NCBI RefSeq assembly: GCF_020405205.1 | Contig: NZ_CP084470.1 | Span: forward strand, 124,001-188,000 | Reading direction: 5' to 3' | From: Natrinema salinisoli | GTDB lineage: Archaea; Halobacteriota; Halobacteria; Halobacteriales; Natrialbaceae | Length of the DNA stretch: 64,000 bases | Part shown: positions 1-8,608 of the stretch, one piece after another | Layout: the number at the start of each line of letters is the position of its first letter | How positions within the stretch are numbered: the stretch's first letter is position 1 | Notes under the pieces: generated by a model | Database searches by the model: none | Seen by the model: only the letters and a program-made list of their open reading frames with translations | Told to the model about the DNA's origin: nothing | Made by a program: the position numbers and the translations under genes

Positions 1-63
1 TCGGAGTTCCGCCGCGCGACCGAGACGCCGCCGTTCGAGATGGTTCTTGAAGCAAAACCGTAG
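1..63 (+). CDS. C-terminal end of an unidentified protein (partial)
   Basis: The first 20 codons read in frame to a TAG stop and end with EMVLEAKP. The gene begins outside the window. A short hydrophobic strand followed by a charged end resembles the last strand of many class I methyltransferases, but 20 residues do not allow a family call. No overlapping downstream partner is visible. Confidence 0.5.
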   Translation, partial: SEFRRATETPPFEMVLEAKP

Positions 64-495
64 CGGGGGTGGGTGCCTCATCTTGACACGAAGATATGAC
101 TACGGCGATTTCGAGGAGGCTGACGCGGTCTCGAAATCTGGCTCAGAACAGCAGAGGGTTCCGACGTACTCCTCGGCGGTGTGTCTCTGAGCGCGTATCC
201 GCCGGTCATCACGTCCAGCACGTTCTGAACCCTCGGGAGAACCCGGCGTCGAAACGCGTTGTAGGCGTCGGCCGATCGTCCCATGCTCGTTCGTGTCGGA
301 CCTGTGCCGGATAGCCCCGATATATTATCAGAAACGCCCTGCTGAATACAGAGGATGAATGCAGCACGGGGTTGCCGTTCATTTCACGTCGAGACGGGTG
401 AACCAGCCACTCACTATATCTGACTATCTAACGGCTGTTTCAGCGGGAAAGTAATCGAAAATAGGAATTCAATAGAACGACTTGGTTATGGTGTG
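64..495. other. Non-coding spacer
   Basis: No reading frame here has convincing haloarchaeal protein character. The open frames on both strands are arginine- and serine-rich, as expected of antisense shadows. The AT-rich stretch after base 315 carries one arm of an inverted repeat (322-360) whose partner lies beyond the next gene. Otherwise nothing was recognised. Confidence 0.5.
322..360. repeat. Left arm of an imperfect inverted repeat
   Basis: This stretch, centred on CTGAATACAGAGGATGA, reappears as its reverse complement at 1147-1184 with only a few mismatches. The two arms bracket the Tat-lipoprotein gene at 496-990. The arrangement could be the ends of a MITE-like or decayed mobile unit, or a duplicated regulatory sequence. 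Confidence 0.5.
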
Positions 496-990
496 TTATT
501 CCGCGGATGATTTTGTCTTAGTACCAATGACATCATAAATTTCTATGTGTTCCTTTTCTTCCAAATAGGACGCTTCCACCCGGTCGTACACCTGTGCTTG
601 ATTGAAATTTCCACGGTCCGTGAAATCGTTATGACAACCCGTGAAATCACCAGTTTCCCATTGCTCACTACAGACGCCGATCACATACCAAACCTGATCG
701 TATGTCTGGTGTAATTCGTCGTGAAACGTCTCCGAGATTATCGGTTGGTCGGGGTCATCAATGTAATCACTCCACTGTTCGGAAATATAGCCGTCCACTT
801 TTTCTGCACGATCATCAAAGGAAACATCCAGTACGGTCTCGTTGGCACCGTCCGTTGGCCAGCCTTCAATACTTTTTAGTTGAACATATCCACTCACGGA
901 ACCGGCACTCTCGAAGGCAGATGCCTGACAACCTGCCAATCCAGCAGCACCAGCTACTGCGCCTGCAAGAACATCACGTCGGGAGGGCAT
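496..990 (-). CDS. Tat-exported lipoprotein of unknown function
   Basis: This 164-residue protein opens with a twin-arginine signal (SRRDVLAGAVAGAAGLAGC). The cysteine at about position 21 is a lipobox, so the folded protein is probably exported by Tat and lipid-anchored on the outer face of the membrane, as is common in haloarchaea. The mature part is acidic, with two further cysteines near CSEQWETGDFTGC that could form a disulfide. No enzymatic motif was recognised. The ATG start is preferred because it places RR at residues 4-5. An inverted repeat flanks the gene, hinting that it may have moved as a unit. No operon partner is seen. Confidence 0.75.
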   Translation of the reverse strand: MPSRRDVLAGAVAGAAGLAGCQASAFESAGSVSGYVQLKSIEGWPTDGANETVLDVSFDDRAEKVDGYISEQWSDYIDDPDQPIISETFHDELHQTYDQVWYVIGVCSEQWETGDFTGCHNDFTDRGNFNQAQVYDRVEASYLEEKEHIEIYDVIGTKTKSSAE

Positions 991-1306
991 ACTCGATATA
1001 TATGAATAAAACTACATAAAAACACCGTTCTTTTGTGAAGGAACTCTACATTTTGTGATTTGTCAGAATGGCTGAGTCGCTGCGTGTCATCAGTGAAAAG
1101 AGCAGGCTGCTGCTCCACGTCTAAACAGAGGACCAGTTTCGCTGAACTCATCCTCTGTATTCAGCACGCAGTTTCTGATATTTCTCGGACAAATTGGTCA
1201 TCGCTCCGTTATCTGCTTGTCTGTACTTACCGATCACTATCCCTCGCAGATCCCGTCTCAGACTGTACCTCATTCGCGTTATCTATTCGGCGCGACCCCG
1301 GACGTC
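991..1306. other. Non-coding spacer
   Basis: This lies between the lipoprotein start and the 3' end of the interrupted CARDB gene. It holds the AT-rich promoter region of the lipoprotein and the second repeat arm (1147-1184). No supported gene was found. Confidence 0.45.
1147..1184. repeat. Right arm of an imperfect inverted repeat
   Basis: Contains TCATCCTCTGTATTCAG, the reverse complement of the core of the arm at 322-360. The arms are about 790 bp apart with one gene between them. Confidence 0.5.
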
Positions 1307-2199
1307 CTACGATTCCGTTCCGTGCACATAGACACCGCGTTCACCTGTGCTTTCGCCGGCTTCCACGCGTACCGGGAACTCGTCATCTCGAGCCACGGGA
1401 TACGTCTCGAACAGGAGATCGAGTTGTACCGTTTCACCGGCGGGGACCGTCACCATGCGACTGTCCACGGTCTCTGGATCGTTGCCGACCACCAGAGTGA
1501 CTTCGCGGGTCACCTCTGACGAACCGGTATTTTCGATCGCAGCAGTCACCTCGAGGGTCTCCCCACCAGTCACCGGACTATTTGTCTCCTGAATCCGCAC
1601 AGCAACGTTCCCTTCATTCGTATCATCATCGTTGTCTGCCGCGTCGGAAGCTTCGAACACCCACGGATTGACCGCCGTATACGCATTGTTGTCGTCGATC
1701 ACCCACGCCTCGATCTGACACGTGTGGCACCCCCCATCGATCTCGATCGAAGCAGTGTCACTGTCCCCTGCTACGTCGGACACGTCGAGGATTACGTCCG
1801 ACTGGGTCAGCCACCACACGACACGATCCAATTCGGCCGCGCCGCTCGAGACCTCGAGTTCGAGGGTAGCCGATTCGTCGGCGGCAAGTTCGCTGGTGGC
1901 TGGCCGGGCCACATCGACGGTTGGCGGTGCAGCCCCATCTTTAAACAGCGAGGGAACCCCGGCCTTTAGGCCGGGTGGGGAATCGCGTTACTTGACTACG
2001 CCGTCCACCGGTCAGTTGCCCCTCTCGGAATCCAACTGCTCTTGTGCGTAGAGCATCATCCCCTTCCAAGTCAGCCCGTGGCGTTTTTTGTCTCTTTCAA
2101 TCGCTCGTACTGGTCATCGTCTACCTCGAAATTGATGTTTGGCACAGATCATTGTTTCAATCCGTCATACTTAATTTTGTCTGGTCTTTATCTAAGTGT

Positions 2200-3435
2200 G
2201 TGTCTGATACGGTGACGAAAACGTTGCAGGCCACGCTCGCTACGCCCACAGCGGGCAAAGAGCACCGTCTGCAGCGTCTCTTGGACACCTACCGAGACGC
2301 ACTCCACGACGCGTTCGATGCTGGTGCGAATACGATGTCTGCCGTCAACGACGTTGTGACGCCCTATGACCTGCCGTATCAGGCCAAAGACGCGCTCAAG
2401 TCGTACGTCCCGAAGCTCCGGAAGACGTACAATGCCCGCGAACTCGACGACGAGCATCCGCTTCGACTCGTCAACCGGGCCGCGAAGTTCGACTACTCTG
2501 ATGAGCGCGAATACGGTTTTGTCTGGCAAGCACCGCAACCGGGTCGTGGGACGAATTTCTGGATCCCGCTTCGGATCAATCCCGAACAGGAATCGCTCTG
2601 GTTCGACCTTCTGAACGACGACGCGAAAGCGGGTGAACTCCGCCTGCAGCGTCGCCGAACGTCGTGGGAGTTGCACGTCACCGTTGAGTTCTCGGTCGCC
2701 GAACCGGCCGATCCGGACGATCCGACGTACATCGGTTTCGACGTCGGCGAGAGCTCGCTGATTACGGGCTGTGCCCTCAAGCGCGACGCACCACGGAAAC
2801 CGATGCTCGAAAGTGGTAGTCGGGCGCGACACCTCCGCAAAGAGATGTTCACGACGTTGAAGCGTCTGCAAGAACGTGACGCCGAACAGTGGCGAATCGA
2901 CGAGCGCTTTGATCACTACCAGAACGCCCTGACGGATATCGTCGAGAAGGCGTCTCGCGAAGCCGTCGAGTACGCCGAATCCTTTGACGACCCGGTGGTC
3001 GTACTCGAGGATCTCTCGTACATCCGGGAACGACTCGACTACGGCAAGTTCATGAACCGACGCTTGCACGCGTGGGCGTTCGCCCGCCTTCAGGGCCGTA
3101 TCGAAAACAAGGCCACCGAAGCCGGGATTCCGGTCGAGTACGTCAATGCGGCATACACGTCGCAGACCTGCCACGCATGCGACCGCCTCGGTCGTCGGGA
3201 CGAACAAGCAGAGTTCGTCTGTCCACACGACGACTGCCACGTAACAGAGTTCCAGGCAGATATCAACGCGGCCGCGAACATTGCCGGTCGCGTAGATCCG
3301 TGGGGAGAGAGCGTTCCTTGGGAACCGGAACGCGATGACTCGCCTCGGAACGGGAGTGCCAGTGACAGCGCCACAGTCCACCGTGAGACGAGCGAGAAAT
3401 CCTCGCAAATGACGCTCGCGGCCTACTCGGACTGA
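2200..3435 (+). CDS. tnpB: TnpB RNA-guided nuclease (OrfB) of an IS1341-type element
   Basis: About 411 residues from the GTG at 2200, the usual size for haloarchaeal TnpB. The frame stays open further upstream, but those codons lack protein character and fall in the element's left end. All three RuvC-like catalytic acids are present: D181 in IGFDVGES, E270 in VVLEDLS and D354 in QADINAAANIA. A zinc finger lies between the last two (TCHAC and CPHDDCH). TnpB proteins are guided by a transcript from the element's right end and cut the vacated donor site, favouring retention. The protein therefore looks catalytically intact, unlike the TnpB relic at 17546. It sits alone between the two end hairpins. 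Confidence 0.9.
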   Translation: MSDTVTKTLQATLATPTAGKEHRLQRLLDTYRDALHDAFDAGANTMSAVNDVVTPYDLPYQAKDALKSYVPKLRKTYNARELDDEHPLRLVNRAAKFDYSDEREYGFVWQAPQPGRGTNFWIPLRINPEQESLWFDLLNDDAKAGELRLQRRRTSWELHVTVEFSVAEPADPDDPTYIGFDVGESSLITGCALKRDAPRKPMLESGSRARHLRKEMFTTLKRLQERDAEQWRIDERFDHYQNALTDIVEKASREAVEYAESFDDPVVVLEDLSYIRERLDYGKFMNRRLHAWAFARLQGRIENKATEAGIPVEYVNAAYTSQTCHACDRLGRRDEQAEFVCPHDDCHVTEFQADINAAANIAGRVDPWGESVPWEPERDDSPRNGSASDSATVHRETSEKSSQMTLAAYSD

Positions 3436-3497
3436 AACCTGCCAGATTGGATTCCTCTCGTAGGGGAAGCCCCGCCGTGAACGGCGGGGAGGATGTC
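3380..3497 (+). ncRNA. Possible omega-RNA (right-end guide RNA of TnpB)
   Basis: In IS200/IS605 elements the 3' part of tnpB and the right end are transcribed as the TnpB guide RNA, with flanking host sequence as the guide. Here the right end forms a strong hairpin (3470-3489), and the host DNA immediately to its right (GTCACCGACGTACCAG) would be the guide. This is inferred from the family. No transcript can be seen from sequence, and the boundaries are approximate. Confidence 0.35.
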
Positions 3498-3894
3498 ACC
3501 GACGTACCAGTGTGTCGACCCCTGTTGATCCACCAGTTCGGAGTCAGCTTCGAAGAGGACCGTCGTCCCCGGTCGAACCGTTCGCTCGCTCACCAGCACT
3601 GGGTCCTCTCCCACGATAAAGTCCAGTTCGACGCGTTCATCGGTGGATCCGCTGTTCTCGAGTTCGGCAGTCACGTCGAGCAGGTCGACACCCTCGAGCG
3701 GTGCAGATGTCTCGACGATGTCGATACTGAGGTGGCCGGTCGCCCCACCACTATACGATACGAGTGGAACTGCGCCGAGACTGGTACCAGCGCCCACCAA
3801 ATACTGCCGGCGGTTCATGGCACTATCTACCTTGTCTAATGGCAAGAAGTTTCCATAGGCATCGGATCTGCTATTTCTTCAAGACTTTAACTCT

Positions 3895-3968
3895 TACAGG
3901 CTAGGGCCTCGTCCTCAAGGAGCAACGCAGGGAGCGCAAGCGACCGAGTAGGGTGGGGTAGTTCACTA
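3895..3968 (+). mobile_element. Right-end relic of another IS1341-type element
   Basis: A short GC-rich stretch ends in GAGTAGGGTGGGGTAGTTCAC. Nearly the same string (GAGTAGGGTAGTTCAC) ends the decayed tnpB at 17546-17950. Only the last few codons and terminal sequence remain. It sits immediately beyond the 3' end of msrA. Confidence 0.4.
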
Positions 3969-3977
3969 GAGTATCCA

Positions 3978-4592
3978 CTACTTTGACCGCGGCTCGTACG
4001 TCGAATTGACGAAGGGAACACTCACATCGCGGCCGGCGGCGTGGGCGTTCAGTTTCGCCGCTGCTGGGGACTCTCTGATCGCTCCGTCATCGTAGTCTGC
4101 CTCCGCGAACGCATCGGTGATCCACCGCTTTCCGCGAAGATTGAACTTCTGGTGGTAGTCTTCTGCGACGTGAAATCGGTCGAGCTTCTCGAGGCGCGTA
4201 TCGATCGTCTCTCGGCTGAACTCATTCCCGTCTAGATAGGATCGCAGCTGATCGCGTTGTACAGCCGTTTCAGTGAAGATGATGTTCTGGTACTGGCGTT
4301 TCCTAGACTGCTGGTAGGAATTGTGTTCGTCGAACGCCCGCTCGAGCAACTCACTGAATGAGAGTTGCTCGGGGTCGTACTCGAGTTGAACGACTTCCGT
4401 GTGATCTCCAATGGCTTCGTACGACGGGTCAGCTTTCGTCCCACCGGCGTACCCGACTCGCGTCCGTACGACGCCGTCTAACGCACCGAAGGTTGCATCG
4501 GGGCCCCAGAAACAGCCGAGACCGAACGTCGCTGTTGCCGTCTCTTCTGGTACCTGTCTATCGAACTCCGTGATGACTGTCGGTGTGAGCAT
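3978..4592 (-). CDS. msrA: Peptide methionine sulfoxide reductase MsrA
   Basis: Reduces methionine-S-sulfoxide in damaged proteins, acting in the cytoplasm. The GCFWG signature with catalytic cysteine C27 follows a short N-terminus. Family blocks VGYAGG, PSYEAIGDHTEVVQLEYDP, HNSYQQSRKRQYQNIIF and FHVAEDYHQKF are all present. The ATG at 4592 gives 204 residues. An in-frame start 108 nt further upstream would add a leader with no family similarity. Recycling cysteines near the C-terminus are not obvious, so the recycling route is unclear. The gene stands alone next to an insertion-element relic. Confidence 0.93.
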   Translation of the reverse strand: MLTPTVITEFDRQVPEETATATFGLGCFWGPDATFGALDGVVRTRVGYAGGTKADPSYEAIGDHTEVVQLEYDPEQLSFSELLERAFDEHNSYQQSRKRQYQNIIFTETAVQRDQLRSYLDGNEFSRETIDTRLEKLDRFHVAEDYHQKFNLRGKRWITDAFAEADYDDGAIRESPAAAKLNAHAAGRDVSVPFVNSTYEPRSK

Positions 4593-4803
4593 TATCGAGG
4601 GTGGTCGGTGTACTATGGAACACGTGGTGCACTCCATTAACTCTGTCTCGGCTTTCCGGTCCTGGATTTGAGGACTAAGACCTCTTTTCTGATAGTGCAT
4701 TCACGATGTCATCGACAGTGAAACTGTCTTCATAACCCTATGTCAACCCAACCACTTTTTTGTATGATAATTATGATTGTCCTGTAATGGGGAGTGATAC
4801 TGT

Positions 4804-5403
4804 ATGTCACTGACTGGGGCACAAAGACCAGCGAATCGACGCGAACGGTACCGGTTGATGACTGATGCCGCTAGCCAACCATTTGCGGTCGGTTCTGTCG
4901 CCATTCCTCTTATACTCCCTATCTTGGGCTACTTATCCGCTGATGTCCGGGTCATGTTTACCGTTCACCTCTTCCTCGGTGCGTTCTGGTTCGGTACTGC
5001 GGTGCTCGGTGCGGTCGTCCTCGGCCCTGTAATGGGTAGTCTCTCCGAGGAAGCGAATGCCGAGTTCGCCGAAGGGTTCGTGCCGAAGATGAACCTTCTC
5101 ATGGAACCAGTCTCGGTCGGCGTTATCGGCTCTGGAATCGGCCTCGCCAGCATGATGGGGCTCTTGGCATCCCCGACACCGTCACTGTGGGCGGCACTTG
5201 TCCTCGCTATCGCGCTGCTCGTCCTCGGGTTTGGCCCACTCCACAAATTCACAGCCGGTATGTTCGATGAAATTGCCGCCGAAGAGACCGACCACGAACG
5301 ACTCTCTGACTTAAATAAGAAGTATGGTATGCTGAGTATGATCGAACTCCTCCTTATGGTCGCGATCGTCGTCACTATGTCTGGCCTTCGCTGGGGGTTC
5401 TAA
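4804..5403 (+). CDS. Multi-pass membrane protein of unknown function
   Basis: About 199 residues with roughly five hydrophobic segments (around residues 28-45, 52-72, 98-120, 127-147 and 175-195). An in-frame ATG at 4858 would remove the charged first 18 residues and is equally plausible. The pattern of long helices with a conserved-looking cytosolic segment (DHERLSDLNKKYGMLS) recalls small CopD/DUF2269-like membrane proteins, but no diagnostic histidine motif was identified. The gene is transcribed divergently from msrA with about 210 bp between them. Confidence 0.7.
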   Translation: MSLTGAQRPANRRERYRLMTDAASQPFAVGSVAIPLILPILGYLSADVRVMFTVHLFLGAFWFGTAVLGAVVLGPVMGSLSEEANAEFAEGFVPKMNLLMEPVSVGVIGSGIGLASMMGLLASPTPSLWAALVLAIALLVLGFGPLHKFTAGMFDEIAAEETDHERLSDLNKKYGMLSMIELLLMVAIVVTMSGLRWGF

Positions 5404-5527
5404 ACCCTCAGTTCCTGTTCGGGTACGTGGAGTACAAGGCACCCGAGAGAGGTGTGTCCGTGGATCAAATTGAGCGAACAAACGTCCTAACACTGTTCTC
5501 GGACGGATTGTACGTTCATGCACGAGG

Positions 5528-5602
5528 ACGACCGTGCAACCAGAAGAGATCGCGTCGCTGGCAGTGTTCCTCGCCTCAGACGGGGTTACGCAAGTGAGAT
5601 AT
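5528..5602 (+). pseudogene. C-terminal relic of a short-chain dehydrogenase (SDR)
   Basis: The frame RTTVQPEEIASLAVFLASDG matches the C-terminal block that classical SDR enzymes carry before the ITG motif (usually P-E-E-I-A-x-x-A-x-F-L-A-S-D). Neither the Rossmann GxxxGxG motif nor the YxxxK active site occurs upstream. After about 25 codons the frame no longer looks like protein. This is a decayed fragment between the membrane-protein gene and the next hypothetical gene. Confidence 0.55.
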
Positions 5603-5735
5603 CCCGTCCGGAAAGATATCTATCGGCGTCTTCCCCACGAAGTCAGATACCGTCTCACTCAACAAAATAGTGCGATAACGTGCGTTCCGTCGAGGAGAGA
5701 CTCACCCTTAACTCGCTCCTGCGCGAACGGGTCGT

Positions 5736-6167
5736 ATGACCGGGACATCCGAGTATCGACCGAACGGGCGGGGAGCCACCGTCACGACACCCGAAGAACT
5801 CGTCTTGCATCTGTGTCAGGCGGGTGCAAAGGGCGTCTACCTCTCGCGAACCGACGCCTTTCGCGATGGAGTGGTTCCTATCATCGCCACTTACACGCCT
5901 ACGCCCGCGGAAACCGTCCTCGACGTAGACCCGAAGACCGTCCGCGAGCTACTTCAAAGCGTATTCGAATCGATCGACAATCGGATCCGATTTCACGGCC
6001 GTGAGTGTGCCCTCGAGTGGACCGTCGAACCCGAATTCACGGGGCCGCGGACGGACCTCGTTCCGCTGTACGATCGCGACGTCGAGCAGAAATACGGTGA
6101 TGGATTCAACCTCTGGAATCTGTTTTTCGTCTACGAAGAACGTCAGGAGTCGAACAGCGACCGGTGA
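5736..6167 (+). CDS. Conserved-looking hypothetical protein
   Basis: A 143-residue protein with good haloarchaeal composition. It has a compact alpha/beta pattern and no membrane segment or signal. The centre reads ETVLDVDPKTVRELLQSVFESIDNRIRFHGRECALEW and the C-terminus is aromatic (YGDGFNLWNLFFVYEE). I do not recognise the family. The ATG at 5736 is the first good start after the SDR relic. The small gene at 6293 follows on the same strand after 125 bp but appears to have its own promoter. Confidence 0.6.
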   Translation: MTGTSEYRPNGRGATVTTPEELVLHLCQAGAKGVYLSRTDAFRDGVVPIIATYTPTPAETVLDVDPKTVRELLQSVFESIDNRIRFHGRECALEWTVEPEFTGPRTDLVPLYDRDVEQKYGDGFNLWNLFFVYEERQESNSDR

Positions 6168-6292
6168 GCAGTCCCCTCTCGTTCGAACAACTCCTCTGGA
6201 CCGGAATATCGGGACCTCGAGCTCCAGTCGGTTCCCTCGGGCGACCGTCTCGTGGGTGCGTTTTATTGAACTGGCAAGCGTCGTGATCCGTG

Positions 6293-6436
6293 ATGACCCG
6301 AACGATCGAACTCGACGACGACCTCGCGGAACGGATCGAGGGCCACCTCGAGGACGACGAGACCATCGAGGAGTTCATCACGGAACTGGTCGCGATCTAC
6401 GAGCAGGAGGGGCGGTTCCTGCAGGAAGGAGCGTAG
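6293..6436 (+). CDS. Small acidic antitoxin-like protein (47 aa)
   Basis: An ATG opens a 47-codon frame, MTRTIELDDDLAERIEGHL..., ending ...EQEGRFLQEGA. It begins with a short strand (TRTIELDDDLAERI) followed by helices (ETIEEFITELVAIYEQE), the layout of ribbon-helix-helix-like or antitoxin-like proteins often seen next to toxins in haloarchaea (DUF7557-like). TTTTATT at 6260-6266 lies about 30 nt upstream and fits a TATA element of a leaderless gene. No toxin partner is visible next to it. Confidence 0.65.
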   Translation: MTRTIELDDDLAERIEGHLEDDETIEEFITELVAIYEQEGRFLQEGA

Positions 6437-6568
6437 GCCGGGACGTCACCCACGGCCGATCGGCCGAGGGGACCGTCTTCGTGCGCCCCATCGATTTCCG
6501 CGAGTCCATACCGTCCGCCCGACCTCGAGCACTAGGCGGCACAGCTGTGAGTGACCAACCGCTAGTCG

Positions 6569-7402
6569 TTAGATCTCTTCACGGATGAATGCAAGTACCT
6601 CTTCGATGAAGCGGTCGGGCCCGGTGAGCATCGCCTCGTGTGCGTGCCCATCGAAGGTAACGATCCGGCTGTTTGGGAGCGCGTCGTGAATCGGGGCCGT
6701 CGCATCTTTTAAGACCTGAGGGCTCTCGCTTCCGGTCAGCAGTAACGTCTGCGCCGTCATATCGGCGAATCGGGCTGCATCGAACTCGTACTCGCCGATT
6801 GCCGACAAGCTGCGGGGCCAGACGTGTGCCGCGTCCACGAGGTCCTGCCAGTCGGGAGCCGAACGTTGTGCCTCGATTTCCTCTGGCGTAGATTGGGCGA
6901 TTTCTTCGAGGAACAGGACAAGTACCTGCTCGTTTTCACCGTCGTCCAGCAGCCGTTCCATTTCTGCGAGCACCTCCTCGGAGTAGAGTTCCAGATCGTC
7001 GAACGCAATGGGTGGCTCGTACAGGACGAGTTTGTGTAGGTTGTTGGTTCGTAGGGCCGCCTCGAGCGATAAGAGCGCTCCCGACGAGTGCCCGAGGAGG
7101 GTTACAGGTTCGTCGATCGCCTCGACGACCGTAGCCACGTCCTCGAACTCCCGTTCCAAATCGTACTCATCGGCGTCGCCGCTTTCGCCGACACCACGGC
7201 AATCCATCGCGTAGACCGTGCAGTGGTCCGCGAAGGTGGCACGGACGTCGGATAACTCCCAGAATCTGTGGTCACAGACACCTCCGTGGACGAGCACGAG
7301 CGGTGGCCCGCTCCCCGTCCGTTCGAAGGCAATCTCAGTCCCGTCTGCAGACGTGACTGTTTCCATGTCTCGACCTGTGTCTGGTGGTGTTGCTTCCGCC
7401 AT
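6569..7402 (-). CDS. Alpha/beta-hydrolase fold enzyme
   Basis: A serine hydrolase of unknown substrate. The oxyanion region PLVLVHGGVCDHRFW, the strand/turn MDCRGVGESG and the nucleophile elbow LLGHSSGALLS (Ser in GHSSG) are canonical. A C-terminal GHAHEAM supplies the likely catalytic histidine. No signal peptide is present, so it is cytoplasmic. Starts at 7438, 7402 (MAEATPP) and 7366 (METVTSADGTEI) are possible. The last fits the family's usual beginning, and 7402 was chosen as a compromise after a GGTG-rich leader. The family includes epoxide hydrolases, dehalogenases, esterases and haloperoxidase-like enzymes, and nothing here selects among them. Confidence 0.85.
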   Translation of the reverse strand: MAEATPPDTGRDMETVTSADGTEIAFERTGSGPPLVLVHGGVCDHRFWELSDVRATFADHCTVYAMDCRGVGESGDADEYDLEREFEDVATVVEAIDEPVTLLGHSSGALLSLEAALRTNNLHKLVLYEPPIAFDDLELYSEEVLAEMERLLDDGENEQVLVLFLEEIAQSTPEEIEAQRSAPDWQDLVDAAHVWPRSLSAIGEYEFDAARFADMTAQTLLLTGSESPQVLKDATAPIHDALPNSRIVTFDGHAHEAMLTGPDRFIEEVLAFIREEI

Positions 7403-7705
7403 AGGTGGTTCACCATTCACTATGTGATGCGGTCCCATAGAGTCATCTCGTGGAAAATCCCCACGGTCTGAACGGAGGCACGATCTGCCTCGAGTCGAGC
7501 AGACGATGGAAAATATGCGCCCCAGATGGGGGTTTGACCTCCTCCATTGGATTGGTTGAAAGTACGCCTGTATAACCTCTGTGATCGACCTGTCGATTAC
7601 CTGAGAGTCCGCCGAATCCGACGTCGTCCGTTGCCGTCGTTGTCGGTCGGAATCGTCTGATTCGGTTTTGTTCTCAAGAAAAAGACCGCGACCGATCCAA
7701 TTTAA

Positions 7706-8397
7706 ACAACCGAATCCGAAGACGAATTACTCACTGATCGCTTGGTGACGAGGATCTACCGTCGCTACTACAAAGGCGCGATAGGCGAGCTGGCGCAATG
7801 CTATCCGAACGAACAGCGCTCCCTCGAGGTCGACTGGCGAGACATCTACAAGTCCGATCCGGACGTCGCCGATGACTACCTCACGGCACCGGAGCAGATG
7901 CAGCGGTACTTCGAGGAGGCGTTCCGGATGTTCGATCCCTCGATCGACATCAATCTGCTTGCTCACGTACGCGTGGGGAATCTAGAGGAGTACACGTTCT
8001 ACCTCGGCGAGTTCTCTCGATCGGAACAACTCGGCAACTACCGGTCGATCCGTGACGAGATTACGAAGGCGACGTCAGCGCCCAGCCGCGGACGGTCGTC
8101 GAGGACATTCCCGCTCTTGCTTCGAAGCAAATGTGCAATCAGGTAGCGTTCTACCTCGTTGAGGAGACCGGGGCCGCGCTTACTGAGGCCAAGGTGACAC
8201 TTCCTCATGACAGCGTGGAATGGTCCGTGATCGAGGCGATCGACCCCGAGCAGCTGCCCACCGACGGACCGATGCAGGTCCGCGAGATAGATAGCACTGC
8301 CAGCGAGACGACGCTCCGACTGGCCTCGAGGCAGTCGGTCGGCGATGCCATCCAGGACATCCGCGACCGGACCCAGCGGAACAGCGAGCGGGTATGA
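7706..8397 (+). pseudogene. Frameshifted fragment resembling the N-terminal domain of an MCM helicase
   Basis: The first part (from TTESEDELLTDRLVTRIYRR) matches the MCM N-terminal A domain: YYKGAIGELAQCYPNEQRSL, VDWRDIYKSDPDVADDYL, and an EEAFRMFD block followed by HVRVGNL. No ATG or GTG opens it in a sensible place. Around 8080 the frame breaks: SIRDEITKATSA continues in the next frame as QPRTVVEDIPALASKQ and runs to a TGA at 8397. The AAA+ ATPase domain is missing, so this cannot be a working helicase. The last part (EAIDPEQLPTDGPMQVRE...LRLASRQSVGDAIQDI) recurs in decayed form at 15028-15184 and 11600-11670. Confidence 0.6.
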
Positions 8398-8446
8398 TTC
8401 ACTGGATCGATTCTTACTAACTCGGAATTAGGACGAAGTTGATAAT

Positions 8447-8580
8447 AAGGTCACCGAACATATTCACTGTCGCGTTCCCACAGGCGCGACACGATCCAAT
8501 CAGCTCCCCCACCTGAGTCATCCCACCTACCACGTCCGACGGCCACCACCCTGGCCCATCCGGGCGGTTTTGAGGTTTTT
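8447..8580. repeat. Direct repeat copy 1 (about 130 bp)
   Basis: The block from GAACATATTCACTGTCG through GGCCCATCCGGGC is repeated in the same orientation at 15328-15455 with roughly four in five bases identical by eye. In both places it directly precedes (on the + strand) a decayed copy of the 82-residue protein gene. Confidence 0.65.
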
Positions 8581-8608
8581 GGGATCGCAACCGACCCTCC
8601 AGCGATAG

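Larger units (their letters stand above)
1948..3497 (+). mobile_element. IS200/IS605-family element, IS1341 type (tnpB only)
   Basis: The ends are defined by two hairpins. The left one is at 1956-1976 (CCCCGGCCTTTAGGCCGGG). The right one is at 3470-3489 (CCCCGCCGTGAACGGCGGGG), just after tnpB. Palindromic rather than inverted-repeat ends and the lack of an obvious target duplication are typical of this family. There is no tnpA (Y1 transposase), so movement would need TnpA in trans. Exact borders are estimated within a few bases from where the host CARDB reading frame breaks and resumes. The left junction follows a TTTAAAC-like stretch, and family knowledge predicts the target motif recognised by TnpB on that side. 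Confidence 0.8.
1307..3818 (-). pseudogene. Exported CARDB-repeat protein gene split by an insertion element
   Basis: The N-terminal piece (3818 down to about 3497) starts MNRRQYLVGAGTSLGAVPLV, a Tat/Sec-like leader. It continues into a CARDB-type beta-sandwich repeat (DVTAELENSGSTDERVEL, VGEDPVLVSERTV) and runs to HWYVGDI before entering insertion-element sequence. The C-terminal piece (about 1948 down to 1307) resumes in the same orientation with GAAPPTVDVARPATSE and ends with a second CARDB-like repeat (EVTAAIENTGSSEVTREV, VGNDPETVDSRMV). The similarity between the repeats and the single gap occupied by the element argue for one original gene of roughly 320 codons. The N-terminal piece would now make a truncated product ending in element-derived residues. 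Such proteins are usually surface-anchored, and the partner is unknown. Confidence 0.75.

Noticed and set aside
2188-3408. 406-codon open frame on the minus strand across tnpB
   Set aside because: It is an antisense shadow. The plus-strand frame contains all TnpB motifs, while this one has no recognisable domain and an arginine-rich composition.
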